Notes under the pieces: model-generated
What the model saw: only the letters and a program-made list of their open reading frames with translations
Databases searched by the model: none
What the model was told of the DNA's origin: nothing
Made by a program: the position numbers and the translations under genes
Shown here: piece by piece, positions 10,606 through 22,615 of the stretch
How the letters are laid out: each line of letters starts with the position of its first letter
Numbering within the stretch: the stretch's first letter is position 1
DNA from: Zea mays
Lineage: Eukaryota; Streptophyta; Magnoliopsida; Poales; Poaceae
Direction: 5' to 3'
Assembly: GCF_902167145.1 (NCBI RefSeq)
Contig: NC_050097.1
Location: 109,463,982 to 109,527,981, forward strand
Length of the DNA: 64,000 bases

Positions 10606-12282
10606 TGTCGGGGACCATAATTAGGGGTACCCTCAAGGTTCCTAATTCTCAGCTGGTAGCCCCCATCAACATAAAGCTGCAAAGGCCTGATGAGTGCGAC
10701 TAAGTCAGGGATCAGTCCATTCGAGCGACTCGATCATGCCTCGCCCGAGCCTAGCCTCGGACAAGGGCAGCCGACCCCAGAGGATTTCCGTCTCGCCCGA
10801 GGCCCCCCTCCAACGGTGAACATATTTCCGGCTCGCCCGAGGCCCTGCCTTCGCTAAGAAGCAACCCTGACCAAATCGCCGCACCAACCGACCAAATCGC
10901 AGGAGCATTTAATGCAAAGGTGGCCTGACACCTTTATCCTGACGCGCGCCCCCAGCCGGCAGAGCCGAAGTGACCGCCGTCACTTCACCGCTCCACTGAC
11001 CGACCTGACAGAAGGACAGCGCCGCCTGCACCACTCCGACTGCGGTGCCACTTGACAGAGTGAGACTGACAGGCAGTCAGGCCCTGCCAAAGGCACCATA
11101 GGAAGCTTCGCTTCGCCCGACCCAGGGCTCGGACTCGGGCTAAGTCCCGAAAGACGGCGAACTCCGCTCCGCCCGACCCAGGGCTTGGACTCGGGCTCAG
11201 CCCCGGAAGACGGCGAACTCGGCTCCGCCCGACCCAGGGCTCGGACTCGGGCTAAGTCCCGGAAGACGGCGAACTCTGCTCCGCCCGACCCAGGGCTCGG
11301 ACTCGAGCTAAGTCCCGGAAGACGGCGAACTCTGCTCCGCCCGACCCAGGGCTCGGACTTGGGCTCGGCCCCAGAAGACGACGAACTCCGCTCCGCCCGA
11401 CCCAGGGCTCGGACTTGGGCTCGGCCCCAGAAGACGACGAACTCCGCTCCGCCCGACCTAGGGCTCGGACTTGGGCTCAGCCCTAGAAGACGACGAACTC
11501 CGCCTCGCCCGACCCAGGGGCTCGGACTCGACCTCGGCCACGGAAGACAGACTCGACCTCGGCTTCGGAGGAGCTTCCACATCGCCCAACCTAGGGCGCA
11601 GATCAGCCACGTCAACCGGAGGCGCCATCATCATCCTACCCCGAGCTGACTCGGGCCGCAGGGAACAAGACCGGTGTCCCATCTGGCTCGCTCCGCCAGA
11701 TAGGCAATGATGGCGCCCCGCATACTCTATGACGACGGCGGCTCTCAGCCCCCTTACGGAAGCAAGAGGACGTCAGCAAGGACTCAACCGTTCCGACAGC
11801 TGTCCCTCCGCCAGGCTCCATTGCTCCTTCGACGGCCACGACATCACACCAGCTGGGTGCCAAAATCTCTCCGGCTGCCACAACGGCATGTACTTAGGGC
11901 GCTAGCTCTCCTCCGCTAGACACGTAGCACTCTGCTACACCCCCATTGTACACCTGGATCCTCTCCTTGAGCCTATAAAAGGAAGGACCAGGGCCCTCTT
12001 AGAGAAGGTTGGCCGCGCGGGGACGAGGACGAGACAGGCGCTCGCTTGGAGCCGTTCGCTCCCTCTCCCGCGTGGACGCTTGTAACCCCCTACTGCAAGC
12101 TCACCCGACCTGGGCGCGGGACGAACACGAAGGCCGCGGGATTCCCACCTCTCTCACACCGGTCACCGGCCGCCTCGCTCTCCCCTCTTCGCGCTCGCCC
12201 TTGCGCTCGACCCATCTGGGCTGGGGCACGCGGCGACATTCACTCGTCGGCCCAGGGACCCCCCGGTCTCGAAACGCCTACA
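10606..12282 (+). repeat. 5' LTR of the Tat-lineage element
   Basis: 1677 bp from TGTCGGGG to CGCCTACA. It pairs with 32217-33872 at a few percent divergence by eye. It carries a promoter-like TATAAAA at 11974-11980 about 310 bp before its end, and seven 56-bp tandem units at 11114-11505. Long open frames inside (for example around 11185-11649) come from the repeat and GC content, not from genes. Confidence 0.9.
11114..11505 (+). repeat. Seven 56-bp tandem repeats within the 5' LTR
   Basis: CGCCCGACC starts at 11114, 11170, 11226, 11282, 11338, 11394, 11450 and 11506, exactly 56 bases apart. Each unit reads as CGCCCGACCCAGGGCTCGGA, then a C/T variant block, then GACG(G/A)CGAACTC. The 3' LTR keeps the same count (32715-33106). 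The unit length is not a multiple of three, so reading frames rotate through it. Confidence 0.9.
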
Positions 12283-12302
12283 GTTGGCGTGCCAGGTAGG
12301 GG
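12283..12302 (+). promoter_or_regulatory. Primer-binding site region of the Tat-lineage element
   Basis: The bases right after the 5' LTR, GTTGGCGTGCCAGGTAGGGG, occupy the place where a tRNA primes minus-strand synthesis. They do not match the initiator-Met primer (TGGTATCAGAGC) used by the other elements here. I do not assign the tRNA. Confidence 0.55.
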
Positions 12303-12342
12303 CCTGCTGCGTGTTGACGAACAGCTTCCCGTCAAGCTCCAG

Positions 12343-14497
12343 ATGGGCAGTCTCCAGCAACCTCTCCAACCCGGGACGGTGCTCCGTTTCGGGAGTCTTG
12401 AGTTCATGTCCCTCGACGGCGGCTACGACATGATACTCCTTCCGCTGCCGCGTGACAACGACAATGGCGGCCGATAGCCCGCCCGCCGTCGGCGGAATCG
12501 ACGACGTCTTCCCCGCGTGGTGGAAGAACAACCTTCGAACTCGTCCCGCCTTCTTCCCTGCCGACGGAGGGGAAGGCAGGGCAACCAAGGCCAAGAAGGA
12601 GGCAGCGCCTCGTCGGCTGTCGAGCAAGTCGACAGCGCCGGCACCCCAACGGGGGGCGCACCGGGTATTGACTTCGCGCTTGAGACAAAGACGAGCGCCG
12701 TCTCCCCGCGACACGCCAATCCCGAGCAAGCGGACGACGCCAGCGCGCTTGCGAAAAGCTTGCTGGACGTCACCCTCGTACCTGAGACGACGGTGCAGTC
12801 AGTCCCCGACGTGACTTTATCGCCGCTCGTCGACCAAGAGGTACCGACCGATTCCCATCCCACGTCATTTGGATTCAGCCTCAACCCGCCTAGCGACCTC
12901 GCTTTGGCGGGCGCTCTCGTAGAGGCGAGTCCAAACCCTCTGGGGTTTTGCATGCGGTCGCCTTGGGACCGGCTGACGGACGTCTTGACCTACGGGCCCT
13001 CTGGGTCCGAGGAAGACGACGGGCCCAGCATCTGCTGGGATTTCTCTGGACTTGGCAACCCCAGTGCCATGCGGGACTTCATGACCGCATGTGACTACTG
13101 CCTCTCCGACTGTTCCGACGGTAGCCGCAGCCTCGACGACGAGGACTGCGGCCCAAGCCGCGAATGTTTCCACATCGATCTAGGGGGTCCCTCCGAAGGC
13201 AATCATCTCGGCATGCCGGAGGACGGTGATCTCCCTAGGCCAGTGCCCCGCGTTGACATCCCACGGGAGCTAGCTGTGGTCCCCGTTCAGGCGGGGGGCC
13301 ATGACCCACAACTCGAGCAAATCCGCGGGGTGCAGGCCAGGCTCGACGAGGGAGCAGGAGCGCTTGAGCCGATCCGCCGGGACGTCGGGCAGGCATGGGC
13401 GGGCCAACCCCCGGCCGGAGAAATACGTCATCTGCCCCAGGGTTTCCAGCACCGCGCCACCGACGACGTCAGGGTCAGGCCGCCACCCACATCTAGTGGG
13501 GTCGGCCAGAACCTGGCTGCAGCAGCGATGCTTCTCCGCGCGATGCCGGAGCCATCAACCACCGAGGGCCGGTGAATCCAGGGGGAGCTCAAGAATCTCC
13601 TGGAAGGCGCCGCGGTCCGACGGGCCGAGAGCTCTGCCTCCCGAAGGCAGGGGTACCCCTCGGAACCTCATGCCGCGACTTCTCGATTCATGCGGGAAGC
13701 CTCGGTCTACACCGGGCGCATGCGCAACACCGCGCCTGCGGCCCCAGGTCGCCTCGGCAACAAGCACCATCACCGTGACCGTCGGGCCCACCTCGACGAG
13801 AGGGTGCGCCGAGGCTACCACCCCAGGCGTGGGGGACGCTACGACAGCGGGGAGGATCGGAGTCCCTCGCCCGAACCGCCCGGTCCGCAGGCCTTCAGCC
13901 GGGCCATCCGACGGGCACCGTTCCCGACCCGGTTCCGACCCTCGACTACTATCACAAAGTACTCGGGGGAGACGAGACCGGAACTGTGGCTCGCGGACTA
14001 CCGTCTGGCCTGCCAACTGGGTGGAACGGACGATGACAACCTCATCATCCGCAACCTCCCCCTGTTCCTCTCCGACAGCGCTCGCGCCTGGTTGGAGCAC
14101 CTGCCTCCGGGGCAGATCTCCAACTGGGACGACCTAGTCCAAGCTTTCGCCGGAAATTTCCAGGGCACGTACGTGCACCCCGGGAATTCCTGGGACCTCC
14201 GAAGCTGCCGGCAGCAGCCGAGAGAGTCTCTCCGGGACTACATCCGGCGATTCTCGAAGCAGCGCACCGAGCTGCCCAACATCACCGACTCGGATGTCAT
14301 CGGCGCGTTCCTCGCCGGCACCACCTGCCGCGACCTGGTGAGCAAGTTGGGTCGCAAGACCCCCACCAGGGCGAGCGAGCTGATGGACATCGCCACCAAG
14401 TTCGCCTCCGGCCAGGAGGCGGTCGAGGCTATCTTCCGAAAGGACAAGCAGCCCCAGGGCCGCCCATCGGAAGATGCTCCTGAGGCGTCGACTCAGC
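12343..14497 (+). pseudogene. Tat-lineage Gag, left part, two in-frame stops, then interrupted
   Basis: One frame runs from ATG 12343 (MGSLQQPLQPGTVLRFGS) through TAG at 12475-12477 and TGA at 13573-13575 to the Sirevirus insertion at 14498. The N-terminal half is acidic and low complexity (GPSGSEEDDGPS). The retrotransposon Gag domain lies at about 13960-14430 (LWLADYRLACQLGG, then ARAWLEHLPPGQI, then RDYIRRFSKQRTELPN). Gag packages the element RNA into cytoplasmic particles. The two stops look like CAG-to-TAG and CGA-to-TGA changes. The coding continues at 25355 after the insertion. Confidence 0.8.
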
Positions 14498-15803
14498 TGA
14501 ATGGGAATTAGGCTCACACCTAGTCCCTAATTGATTTTGGTGGTTGAATTGTCCAACACAAATAATTGGACTAACTAGTTTGCCCAAGTGTATAGATTAT
14601 ACAGGTGTCAAAGGCTCACACTCAGCCAATAAAAAGATCAAGTTTTGGATTCAACAAAGGAGCAAAGGGCTAACCGAAGGCACCTCTGGTCTGGCGCACC
14701 GGACTGTCCGGTGCACCACCGGACAGTGTCCGGTGCACCAGAGGACTCCAACTCGAACTTGCCACCTTCGGGAATTTCTCAGGCCGGCGCGCTATAATTC
14801 ACCGGACTGTCCGGTGTACACCGGACAGTGTCCGGTGCGCCAAGGAAGAGCAGCCTCAGGAACTCACCAGCTTCGGGAATCTCCAACGGCTAGTCCGCTA
14901 TAATTCACCGGACATGTCCGGTGTGCACCGGACTGTCCGGTGCAACTCCGGAGCAACGGCTATTCGGCGCCAACGGCTACCTGCGGCGCATTAATTGCGC
15001 GCACAGCGCGCGCAGAGGTCAGGCGCGCCCATACTGGCACACCGGACAAGGAACAGTACATGTCCGGTGTGCACCGGACATCCAGGCGGGCCCACAAGTC
15101 AGAAGCTCCAACGGTCAGAATCCAACGGCAGTGATGACGTGGCGGGAGCACCGGACATGTCCGGTGTGCACCGGACTGTCCGGTGCGCCATCGAACAGAC
15201 AGCCTCCCAACGGCCACTTTTGGTGGTTGGGGCTATAAATACCCCAACCACCCCACCATTCATTGCATCCAAGTTTTCCACTTCTCAACCACTTACAAGA
15301 GCTAGGCATTCAATTCTAGACACACCAAAGAGATCAAATCCTCTCCAATTCCACAAAAGGCTTTAGTGATTAGCGAGAGAGATTTGCCGTGTTCTTTTGA
15401 GCTCTTGCGCTTGGATTGCTTCTTTTCTTTCTCACTTGTTCTTGTGATCAAAACTCCATTGTAATCAAGGCAAGAGGCACCAATTGTGTGGTGGCCCTTG
15501 CGGGGAAGTTTTGTTCCCGGCTTTGATTTGAGAAGAGAAGCTCACTCGGTCCGAGGGACCGTTTGAGAGAGGGAAGGGTTGAAAGAGACTCGGCCTTTGT
15601 GGCCTCCTCAACGGGGAGTAGGTTTGCGAGAACCGAACCTCGGTAAAACAAATCCGCGTGTCACACTCTTCATTTGCTTACAATTTGTTTTGCGCCCTCT
15701 CTCGCGGACTCGATTTTGTTTCTAACGCTAACCCGGCTTGTAGTTGTGTTTATATTTGTAAATTTCAGTTTCGCCCTATTCACCCCCCTCTAGGCGACTA
15801 TCA
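14498..15803 (+). repeat. 5' LTR of the Sirevirus
   Basis: 1306 bp, TGAATGGGAATTAGGC to GGCGACTATCA. It contains about ten CACCGGAC / GTCCGGTG palindromic units between 14690 and 15190 and a TATA box (GCTATAAATACC) at 15233-15244. It aligns with 22616-23945 with roughly ten substitutions by eye (about 0.7%), one 22-bp repeat-unit difference and a 2-base C-run difference, pointing to a fairly young insertion. Confidence 0.9.
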
Positions 15804-15805
15804 AT

Positions 15806-15817
15806 TGGTATCAAAGC
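15806..15817 (+). promoter_or_regulatory. Sirevirus primer-binding site
   Basis: TGGTATCAAAGC follows the 5' LTR end (15803) by two bases and matches the initiator tRNA-Met primer site TGGTATCAGAGC at 11 of 12 positions. Confidence 0.85.
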
Positions 15818-15851
15818 CCGGTGCTTCATTAGAGCCTAACCGCTCGAAGTG

Positions 15852-18548
15852 ATGTCGGGAGATCACGCCAAGAAGGAGATGGAGACCGGCGAAAAGCCCA
15901 CTACAAGCCACGGGAGCACTTCATCGGAAGAGTCCCGCACCAAGAGGAGGGAGAAGAAGAAGAGCTCCTCCAACAAAGGGAAGGAGAAGAAATCTTCTTC
16001 TCACCACAAAGAGAAGAAGGAAAAATCTTCTTCCCACAAGCCGCATCGGAGTGGGGACAAGCAAAAGAGGATGAGGAAAGTGGTCTACTACGAGACCGAC
16101 ACTTCATCAACATCGACCTCCGGCTCCGATGCGCCCTCCGTAACTTCTAAACGCCAAGAGCGTAAGAAGTTTAGTAAGATCCCCTTACACTATCCTCGCA
16201 TTTCTAAACATGCACCTTTACTTTCCGTCCCATTAGGCAAACCACCAACTTTTGATGGTGAAGATTATGCTAGGTGGAGTGATTTAATGCGATTTCATCT
16301 AACCTCACTCCACAAAAGTATATGGGATGTCGTTGAGTTTGGTGCACAGGTACCATCCATAGGGGATAAAGATTATGATGAGGATGAGGTGGCCCAAATC
16401 GAGCACTTCAACTCTCAAGCAACAACGATACTCCTCGCCTCTTTAAGTAGAGAGGAGTATAACAAAGTGCAAGGGTTGAAAAGATCCAAGGAGGTTTGGG
16501 ATGTACTCAAAACCGCGCACGAAGGAGATGAGCTCACAAAGATCACCAAGAGGGAAACGATCGAGGGGGAGCTCGGTCGGTTCCGGCTTCGCAAAGGGGA
16601 AGAGCCACAACACATGTACAACCGGCTCAAGACCTTGGTGAACCAAGTGCGCAACCTCGGGAGCAAGAAGTGGGATGACCACGAGGTGGTTAAGGTTATT
16701 CTAAGATCTCTTATTTTCCTTAACCCCACTCAAGTTCAATTAATTCGTGGCAACCCAAGATATACACTAATGACCCCCGAGGAAGTAATCGGGCATTTTG
16801 TAAGTTTTGAGTGTATGATCGAAGGCTCAAGGAAGATCAACGAGCTTGATGATCCCTCCACATCCGAAGCTCAACCCGTTGCATTCAAGGCGACGGAGGA
16901 AAAGAAGGAGGAGTCTACACCAAGTCGACAACCAATAGACGCCTCCAAGCTCGACAATGAGGAAATGGCGCTCGTCATCAAGAGCTTCCGCCAAATCCTC
17001 AAACAAAGGAGAGGGAAAGACTACAAGTTCCGCTCCAAGAAGGTTTGCTACAAGTGTGGTAAGCCCGGTCACTTTATAGCTAAATGTCCATTATCAAGTG
17101 ATAGTGACAGGGGCGACGACAAGAAAGGGAAAAGAAAAGAGAAGAAGAGGTACTACAAGAAGAAGGGCGGCAATGCCCACGTTTGTCGGGAGTGGGACTC
17201 CGACGAAAGCTCAAGCGACTCCTCCGACGACGAGGACGCCGCCAACATCGCCGTCACCAAGGGACTTCTCTTCCCCAACGTCGGCCACAAGTGCCTCATG
17301 GCAAAGGACGGCAAACAGAAGAAGGTTAAATCCAACTCCTCCACTAAATATGAGTCTTCTAGTGATGATAATGCTAGTGATGAGGAGGATAATTTGCGTA
17401 CCCTTTTTGCCAACCTCAACATGCAACAAAAGGAAAAACTTAATGAATTGATTAGTGCCATCCATGAAAAGGATGATCTCTTGGACACCCAAGAGGACTT
17501 CCTTATTAAAGAAAATAAGAAGCATGTTAAGGTTAAAAATGCTTATGCTCTAGAAATTGAGAAATGTCAAAAATTATCTAGTGAGCTAAGCACTTGCCAT
17601 GAAACAATAGACAACCTTAGAAATGAAAATGCTAATTTGTTAGCTAAGGTTGATTCTCATGTTTGCAATGTTTCAATTCCCAACCCTAGAGATAATAATG
17701 ATGATTTGCTTGCTAGGATTGAAGAATTGAACATTTCTCTTGCTAGCCTTAGAATTGAGAATGAAAATTTGCTTGCTAAGGCTAAAGATTTTGATGTTTG
17801 CAATGTTACTATTTCCGACCTTAGAAGTAAAAATGAAATATTGCATGCTAAGGTTGTAGAACTAAAATCTTGCAAACCCTCTACATCTACCGTTGAGCAC
17901 ACTTCTATTTGCACTAGATGTAGAGATGTTAACATTGATGCTATAAATGATCACATGGCTTTAATTAAACAACAAAATGATCATATAGCAAAGTTAGATG
18001 CTAAAATTGCCGAACATAACTTAGAGAATGAAAAATTTAAATTTGCTAGAAGTATGCTCTATAATGGGAGACGCCCTGGCATCAAGGATGGCATTGGCTT
18101 CCAAAGGGGAGACAATGTCAAACTTAGTGCCCCTCCTAAAAGATTGTCCAACTTTGTTAAGGGCAAGGCTCCCATGCCTCAGGATAACGAGGGTTACATT
18201 TTATATCCTGTCGGTTATCCCGAGAGCAAAATTAGGAGAATTCATTCTAGGAAGTCTCACTCTGGCCCTAATCATGCTTTCCTGTACAAGGGTGAGACAT
18301 CTAGCTCTAGGCAACCAACCCGTGCTAAGTTGCCTAGAAAGAAAAATCCTAGTGCATCAAATGATCATAACATTTCATTTAAAACTTTTGATGCATCTTA
18401 TGTTTTAACTAACAAATCCGGCAAAGTAGTTGCCAAATATGTTGGGGGCAAGCACAAGGGCTCCAAGACTTATGTTTGGGTACCCAAAGTTCTTGTTTCT
18501 AATGCCAAAGGACCCAAAACCATTTGGGTACCTAAAGTCAAGAACTAA
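15852..18548 (+). CDS. gag: Sirevirus Gag
   Basis: About 898 residues from ATG 15852 (MSGDHAKKEMETGEK). The frame also opens three bases earlier at a GTG, which I reject as the start. The N-terminal 100 residues are Lys/Ser-rich, and a copia Gag (UBN2-type) domain follows around residues 130-330 (LGKPPTFDGEDYARWSDLM). The zinc knuckle CYKCGKPGHFIAKC is near residue 400, followed by acidic Ser stretches. A long coiled-coil half with repeated NLLAK/LRNENANL segments and a basic C-terminus (KTIWVPKVKN) complete it. The frame is uninterrupted. Gag forms the particle; the extended coiled-coil C-terminus is typical of Sireviruses. Confidence 0.92.
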   Translation: MSGDHAKKEMETGEKPTTSHGSTSSEESRTKRREKKKSSSNKGKEKKSSSHHKEKKEKSSSHKPHRSGDKQKRMRKVVYYETDTSSTSTSGSDAPSVTSKRQERKKFSKIPLHYPRISKHAPLLSVPLGKPPTFDGEDYARWSDLMRFHLTSLHKSIWDVVEFGAQVPSIGDKDYDEDEVAQIEHFNSQATTILLASLSREEYNKVQGLKRSKEVWDVLKTAHEGDELTKITKRETIEGELGRFRLRKGEEPQHMYNRLKTLVNQVRNLGSKKWDDHEVVKVILRSLIFLNPTQVQLIRGNPRYTLMTPEEVIGHFVSFECMIEGSRKINELDDPSTSEAQPVAFKATEEKKEESTPSRQPIDASKLDNEEMALVIKSFRQILKQRRGKDYKFRSKKVCYKCGKPGHFIAKCPLSSDSDRGDDKKGKRKEKKRYYKKKGGNAHVCREWDSDESSSDSSDDEDAANIAVTKGLLFPNVGHKCLMAKDGKQKKVKSNSSTKYESSSDDNASDEEDNLRTLFANLNMQQKEKLNELISAIHEKDDLLDTQEDFLIKENKKHVKVKNAYALEIEKCQKLSSELSTCHETIDNLRNENANLLAKVDSHVCNVSIPNPRDNNDDLLARIEELNISLASLRIENENLLAKAKDFDVCNVTISDLRSKNEILHAKVVELKSCKPSTSTVEHTSICTRCRDVNIDAINDHMALIKQQNDHIAKLDAKIAEHNLENEKFKFARSMLYNGRRPGIKDGIGFQRGDNVKLSAPPKRLSNFVKGKAPMPQDNEGYILYPVGYPESKIRRIHSRKSHSGPNHAFLYKGETSSSRQPTRAKLPRKKNPSASNDHNISFKTFDASYVLTNKSGKVVAKYVGGKHKGSKTYVWVPKVLVSNAKGPKTIWVPKVKN

Positions 18549-18561
18549 ACTTGTTTTGTAG

Positions 18562-21500
18562 GTTTATGCATCCGGGGGCTCAAGTTGGATACTCGACAGC
18601 GGGTGCACAAACCATATGACAGGGGAGAAAAGGATGTTCTCCTCCTACGAGAAAAACCAAGATCCCCAACGAGCTATCACATTCGGGGATGGAAATCAAG
18701 GTTTGGTCAAAGGTTTGGGTAAAATTGCTATTTCACCTGACCATTCCATTTCTAATGTTTTTCTTGTAGACTCTTTAGATTACAATTTGCTTTCTGTATC
18801 TCAATTATGCAAAATGGGCTACAACTGTCTTTTCACTGATGTAGGTGTCACTGTCTTCAGAAGAAGTGATGATTCAATAGCATTTAAGGGTGTGTTAGAG
18901 GGTCAGCTATACTTAGTAGATTTTGATAGAGCTGAACTCGACACATGCTTAATTGCTAAGACTAACATGGGTTGGCTCTGGCACCGCCGACTAGCCCATG
19001 TTGGGATGAAGAATCTTCACAAGCTTCTAAAGGGAGAACACATTTTAGGATTAACAAATGTTCATTTTGAGAAAGACAGGATTTGTAGCGCATGTCAGGC
19101 AGGAAAGCAAGTTGGTGCTCATCATCCACACAAGAACATCATGACGACCGACAGGCCGCTTGAGCTACTCCACATGGATCTATTCGGCCCGATTGCCTAC
19201 ATAAGCATCGGCGGGAGTAAGTTTTGTCTTGTAATAGTGGATGATTATTCTCGCTTCACTTGGGTATTCTTTTTACAGGAAAAATCTCAAACCCAAGAGA
19301 CCTTAAAGGGATTCTTGAGACGGGCTCAAAATGAGTTCGGCTTAAGGATCAAGAAAATTAGAAGCGACAACGGGTCGGAGTTCAAAAACTCTCAAATCGA
19401 AGGCTTCCTTGAGGAGGAAGGCATCAAGCATGAGTTCTCCTCTCCCTACACACCTCAACAAAATGGTGTAGTGGAGAGGAAGAATCGAACTCTATTGGAC
19501 ATGGCTAGAACCATGCTTGATGAGTACAAGACTTCGGATCGGTTTTGGGCCGAGGCGGTCAACACCGCTTGCTACGCCATCAACCGGTTGTATCTTCACC
19601 GAATCCTCAAGAAGACATCATATGAACTCCTAACCGGTAAAAAGCCCAACATTTCATATTTTAGAGTCTTTGGTAGCAAATGTTTTATTCTTGTTAAAAG
19701 AGGTAGAAAATCTAAATTTGCTCCTAAGACTGTAGAAGGCTTTTTACTAGGATATGATTCAAACACAAGGGCATATAGAGTCTTTAACAAGTCCACTGGA
19801 CAAGTTGAAGTTTCTTGTGACATTGTGTTTGATGAGACTAACGGCTCTCAAATAGAGCAAGTTGATCTTGATGAGATAGGTATTGAAGAGGCTCCGTATA
19901 TCGCGCTAAGGAACATGTCCATTGGGGATGTGTGTCCTAAGGAATCCGAAGAGCCTCCAAAAGCACAAGATCAACCATCCTCCTCCACGCAAGCATCTCC
20001 ACCAACTCAAAATGAGGACGAGGCTCAAGTTGATGAAGGAGAAGATCAAAGAGATGAGCCACCTCAAGATGACGGCAATGATCAAGGAGGAGATACAAAT
20101 GATCAAGACAAGGAGGATGAAGAACCAAGGCCGCCACACCCAAGAGTCCACCAAGCAATTCAACGAGATCACCCCGTCGACACCATCCTCGGCGACATTC
20201 ATAAGGGGGTAACTACTAGATCTCGGGTTGCACATTTTTGTGAACATTACTCGTTTGTTTCCTCTATTGAGCCACACAGGGTAGAGGAAGCACTACAAGA
20301 TTCGGATTGGGTGGTGGCGATGCAAGAGGAGCTCAACAACTTCACTAGGAATGAGGTATGGCAGTTAGTTCCACGTCCTAATCAAAATGTTGTAGGAACC
20401 AAATGGGTCTTCCGCAACAAGCAAGATGAGCATGGTGTGGTGACAAGGAACAAAGCTCGACTTGTGGCCAAGGGATACTCTCAAGTCGAAGGTTTGGATT
20501 TCGGTGAAACCTATGCACCCGTAGCTAGGCTTGAGTCAATTCGTATATTATTGGCCTATGCTACTTACCATGGCTTTAAGCTTTATCAAATGGACGTGAA
20601 AAGTGCCTTCCTCAATGGACCGATCAAGGAAGAGGTCTATGTTGAGCAACCTCCCGGCTTTGAAGACAGTAAGTATCCTAATCATGTCTATAAGCTCTCT
20701 AAGGCGCTTTATGGGCTCAAGCAAGCCCCAAGAGCATGGTATGAATGCCTTAGAGATTTTCTTATTGCAAATGGATTCAAAGTCGGAAAGGCCGATCCTA
20801 CGCTCTTTACCAAAACACTTGAAAATGACTTGTTTGTATGCCAAATTTATGTTGATGATATTATATTTGGGTCTACTAATGAGTCTACATGTGAAGAGTT
20901 TAGTAGGATCATGACACAAAAGTTCGAGATGTCTATGATGGGGGAGTTGAAGTATTTTCTAGGATTTCAAGTGAAGCAACTACAAGAGGGCACCTTCATT
21001 AGCCAAACGAAGTACACTCAAGACATTATAAACAAGTTTGGGATGAAGGATGCCAAGCCCATCAAGACGCCCATGGGAACTAATGGGCATCTCGACCTCG
21101 ACACGGGAGGTAAGTCCGTGGATCAAAAGGTATACCGGTCGATGATAGGTTCTCTACTCTATTTATGTGCATCTCGACCGGACATTATGCTTTCCGTTTG
21201 CATGTGTGCAAGATTCCAAGCCGACCCTAAGGAAGCTCACCTTACGGCCGTAAAACGAATCTTGAGATATTTAGCTTATACTCCTAAGTTTGGGCTTTGG
21301 TATCCTAAGGGATCCACATTTGATTTGATTGGTTATTCGGATGCCGATTGGGCGGGGTGCAAAATCAATAGGAAGAGCACATCGGGGACTTGCCAGTTCT
21401 TGGGAAGATCCTTGGTGTCTTGGGCTTCAAAGAAGCAAAATTCGGTTGCTCTTTCCACCGCCGAAGCCGAGTACATTGCTGCAGGCCACTGTTGCGCGCA

Positions 21501-21804
21501 ATTGCTTTGGATGAGGCAAACCCTGCGGGACTACGGTTACAAATTAACCAAAGTCCCTTTGCTATGTGATAATGAGAGTGCAATCAAAATGGCCGACAAT
21601 CCCGTCGAGCATAGCCGCACTAAGCACATAGCCATTCGGTATCATTTTCTTAGGGATCACCAACAAAAGGGAGATATCGAGATTTCTTACATTAACACTA
21701 AAGATCAATTAGCCGATATCTTTACCAAGCCTCTTGATGAACAATCTTTTAACAAACTTAGGCATGAGCACAATATTCTTGATTCTAGGAATTTCTTTTG
21801 TTGA
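18562..21804 (+). CDS. pol: Sirevirus Pol: protease, integrase, reverse transcriptase, RNase H
   Basis: The frame opens right after a TAG at 18559-18561 and begins [19 protein letters not shown], the aspartic protease site DSGC. In order follow the GAG-pre-integrase HHCC zinc finger (HRRLAHVGM to CSACQAG) and the integrase core [23 protein letters not shown]. Then comes the copia RT with active site YVDD ([11 protein letters not shown]) and RNase H ([16 protein letters not shown]). It is about 1080 codons with no internal stop. The first ATG is only at 18616, after the protease motif, so translation probably does not start there. The frame differs from Gag and does not overlap it. Confidence 0.93.
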   Translation, partial: VYASGGSSWILDSGCTNHMTGEKRMFSSYEKNQDPQRAITFGDGNQGLVKGLGKIAISPDHSISNVFLVDSLDYNLLSVSQLCKMGYNCLFTDVGVTVFRRSDDSIAFKGVLEGQLYLVDFDRAELDTCLIAKTNMGWLWHRRLAHVGMKNLHKLLKGEHILGLTNVHFEKDRICSACQAGKQVGAHHPHKNIMTTDRPLELLHMDLFGPIAYISIGGSKFCLVIVDDYSRFTWVFFLQEKSQTQETLKGFLRRAQNEFGLRIKKIRSDNGSEFKNSQIEGFLEEEGIKHEFSSPYTPQQNGVVERKNRTLLDMARTMLDEYKTSDRFWAEAVNTACYAINRLYLHRILKKTSYELLTGKKPNISYFRVFGSKCFILVKRGRKSKFAPKTVEGFLLGYDSNTRAYRVFNKSTGQVEVSCDIVFDETNGSQIEQVDLDEIGIEEAPYIALRNMSIGDVCPKESEEPPKAQDQPSSSTQASPPTQNEDEAQVDEGEDQRDEPPQDDGNDQGGDTNDQDKEDEEPRPPHPRVHQAIQRDHPVDTILGDIHKGVTTRSRVAHFCEHYSFVSSIEPHRVEEALQDSDWVVAMQEELNNFTRNEVWQLVPRPNQNVVGTKWVFRNKQDEHGVVTRNKARLVAKGYSQVEGLDFGETYAPVARLESIRILLAYATYHGFKLYQMDVKSAFLNGPIKEEVYVEQPPGFEDSKYPNHVYKLSKALYGLKQAPRAWYECLRDFLIANGFKVGKADPTLFTKTLENDLFVCQIYVDDIIFGSTNESTCEEFSRIMTQKFEMSMMGELKYFLGFQVKQLQEGTFISQTKYTQDIINKFGMKDAKPIKTPMGTNGHLDLDTGGKSVDQKVYRSMIGSLLYLCASRPDIMLSVCMCARFQADPKEAHLTAVKRILRYLAYTPKFGLWYPKGSTFDLIGYSDADWAGCKINRKSTSGTCQFLGRSLVSWASKKQNSVALSTAEAEYIAAGHCCAQLLWMRQTLRDYGYKLTKVPLLCDNESAIKMADNPVEHSRTKHIAIRYHFLRDHQQKGDIEISYINTKDQLADIFTKPLDEQSFNKLRHEHNILDSRNFFC

Positions 21805-22615
21805 CTTGCACATATAGCTCATTTATATACCTTTGATCATGTCCCCTTCATATGCTATGACTAATGTGTCTTCAAGTCTATTTCAAACCAAGTCATAGGT
21901 GTATTGAAAGGGAATTGGGTCTTCGGCGAAGACAAAGGCTTCCACTCCGTAACTCATCCTTCGCCGTCGCTCCAAGCCACTCTCCATCCTTGGGGGAGAG
22001 AGCAAAAGGACTTCGTCTTTGGTATAATCTTAACTCATTTATTTATGACCAAAGGGGAAGAAAGCACTTCGAGGGCTCTAATGATTCCGTTTTTGACGAT
22101 TCATGCCAAAGGGGGAGAGAGTATGAGCCCAAAGCAAAAGGACCGCACCACCACCAATTTCAAAAACTTAGTGTTAAATATTTTCAATTGGTATCCTATT
22201 GTGTTCAAAAGGGGGAGAAAGTAGTATTTCAAAAATGATATATCAAAACCCTCTTGAACACTAAGAGGAGGATCTCTTTTAGGGGGAGTTTTGTTTAGTC
22301 AAAGGAAAAGCATTTGAAACAGGGGGAGAAAATTTCAAATCTTGAAAATGCTTTGCAAACTCTTATTCATTTACCTTTGACTATTTGCAAAAGAACTTAG
22401 AAAAGATTTACAAAAGATTTTGCAAAAACAAAACATGTGGTGCAAGCGTGGTCCAAAATGTTATAAGTCAGAAACAATCCATGCATATCTTGTAAGTTTT
22501 TATATTGGCTCAATTCCAAGCAACCTTTGCACTTACATTATGCAAACTAGTTCAATTATGCACTTCTATATTTGCTTTGGTTTGTGTTGGCATCAATCAC
22601 CAAAAAGGGGGAGAT
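21805..22615 (+). promoter_or_regulatory. Sirevirus 3' noncoding region with repeated polypurine tracts
   Basis: AGGGGGAG-type motifs occur at about 21991, 22108, 22207, 22281, 22321 and 22602-22614. The last, AAAAAGGGGGAGAT, directly abuts the 3' LTR and is the functional polypurine tract position. Multiple upstream copies are a known conserved Sirevirus feature. No gene is present. Confidence 0.85.

Noticed and set aside
11185..11682. Long open frames on both strands in the Tat LTR (also 32786-33349)
   Set aside because: They are produced by the GC-rich 56-bp tandem repeat, which lacks stops in several frames. No start context, domain or conservation beyond the repeat.
15806..15817. tRNA-like match
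   Set aside because: Only the 12-base primer-binding complement of initiator tRNA-Met; no cloverleaf. The same applies at 55410-55421.
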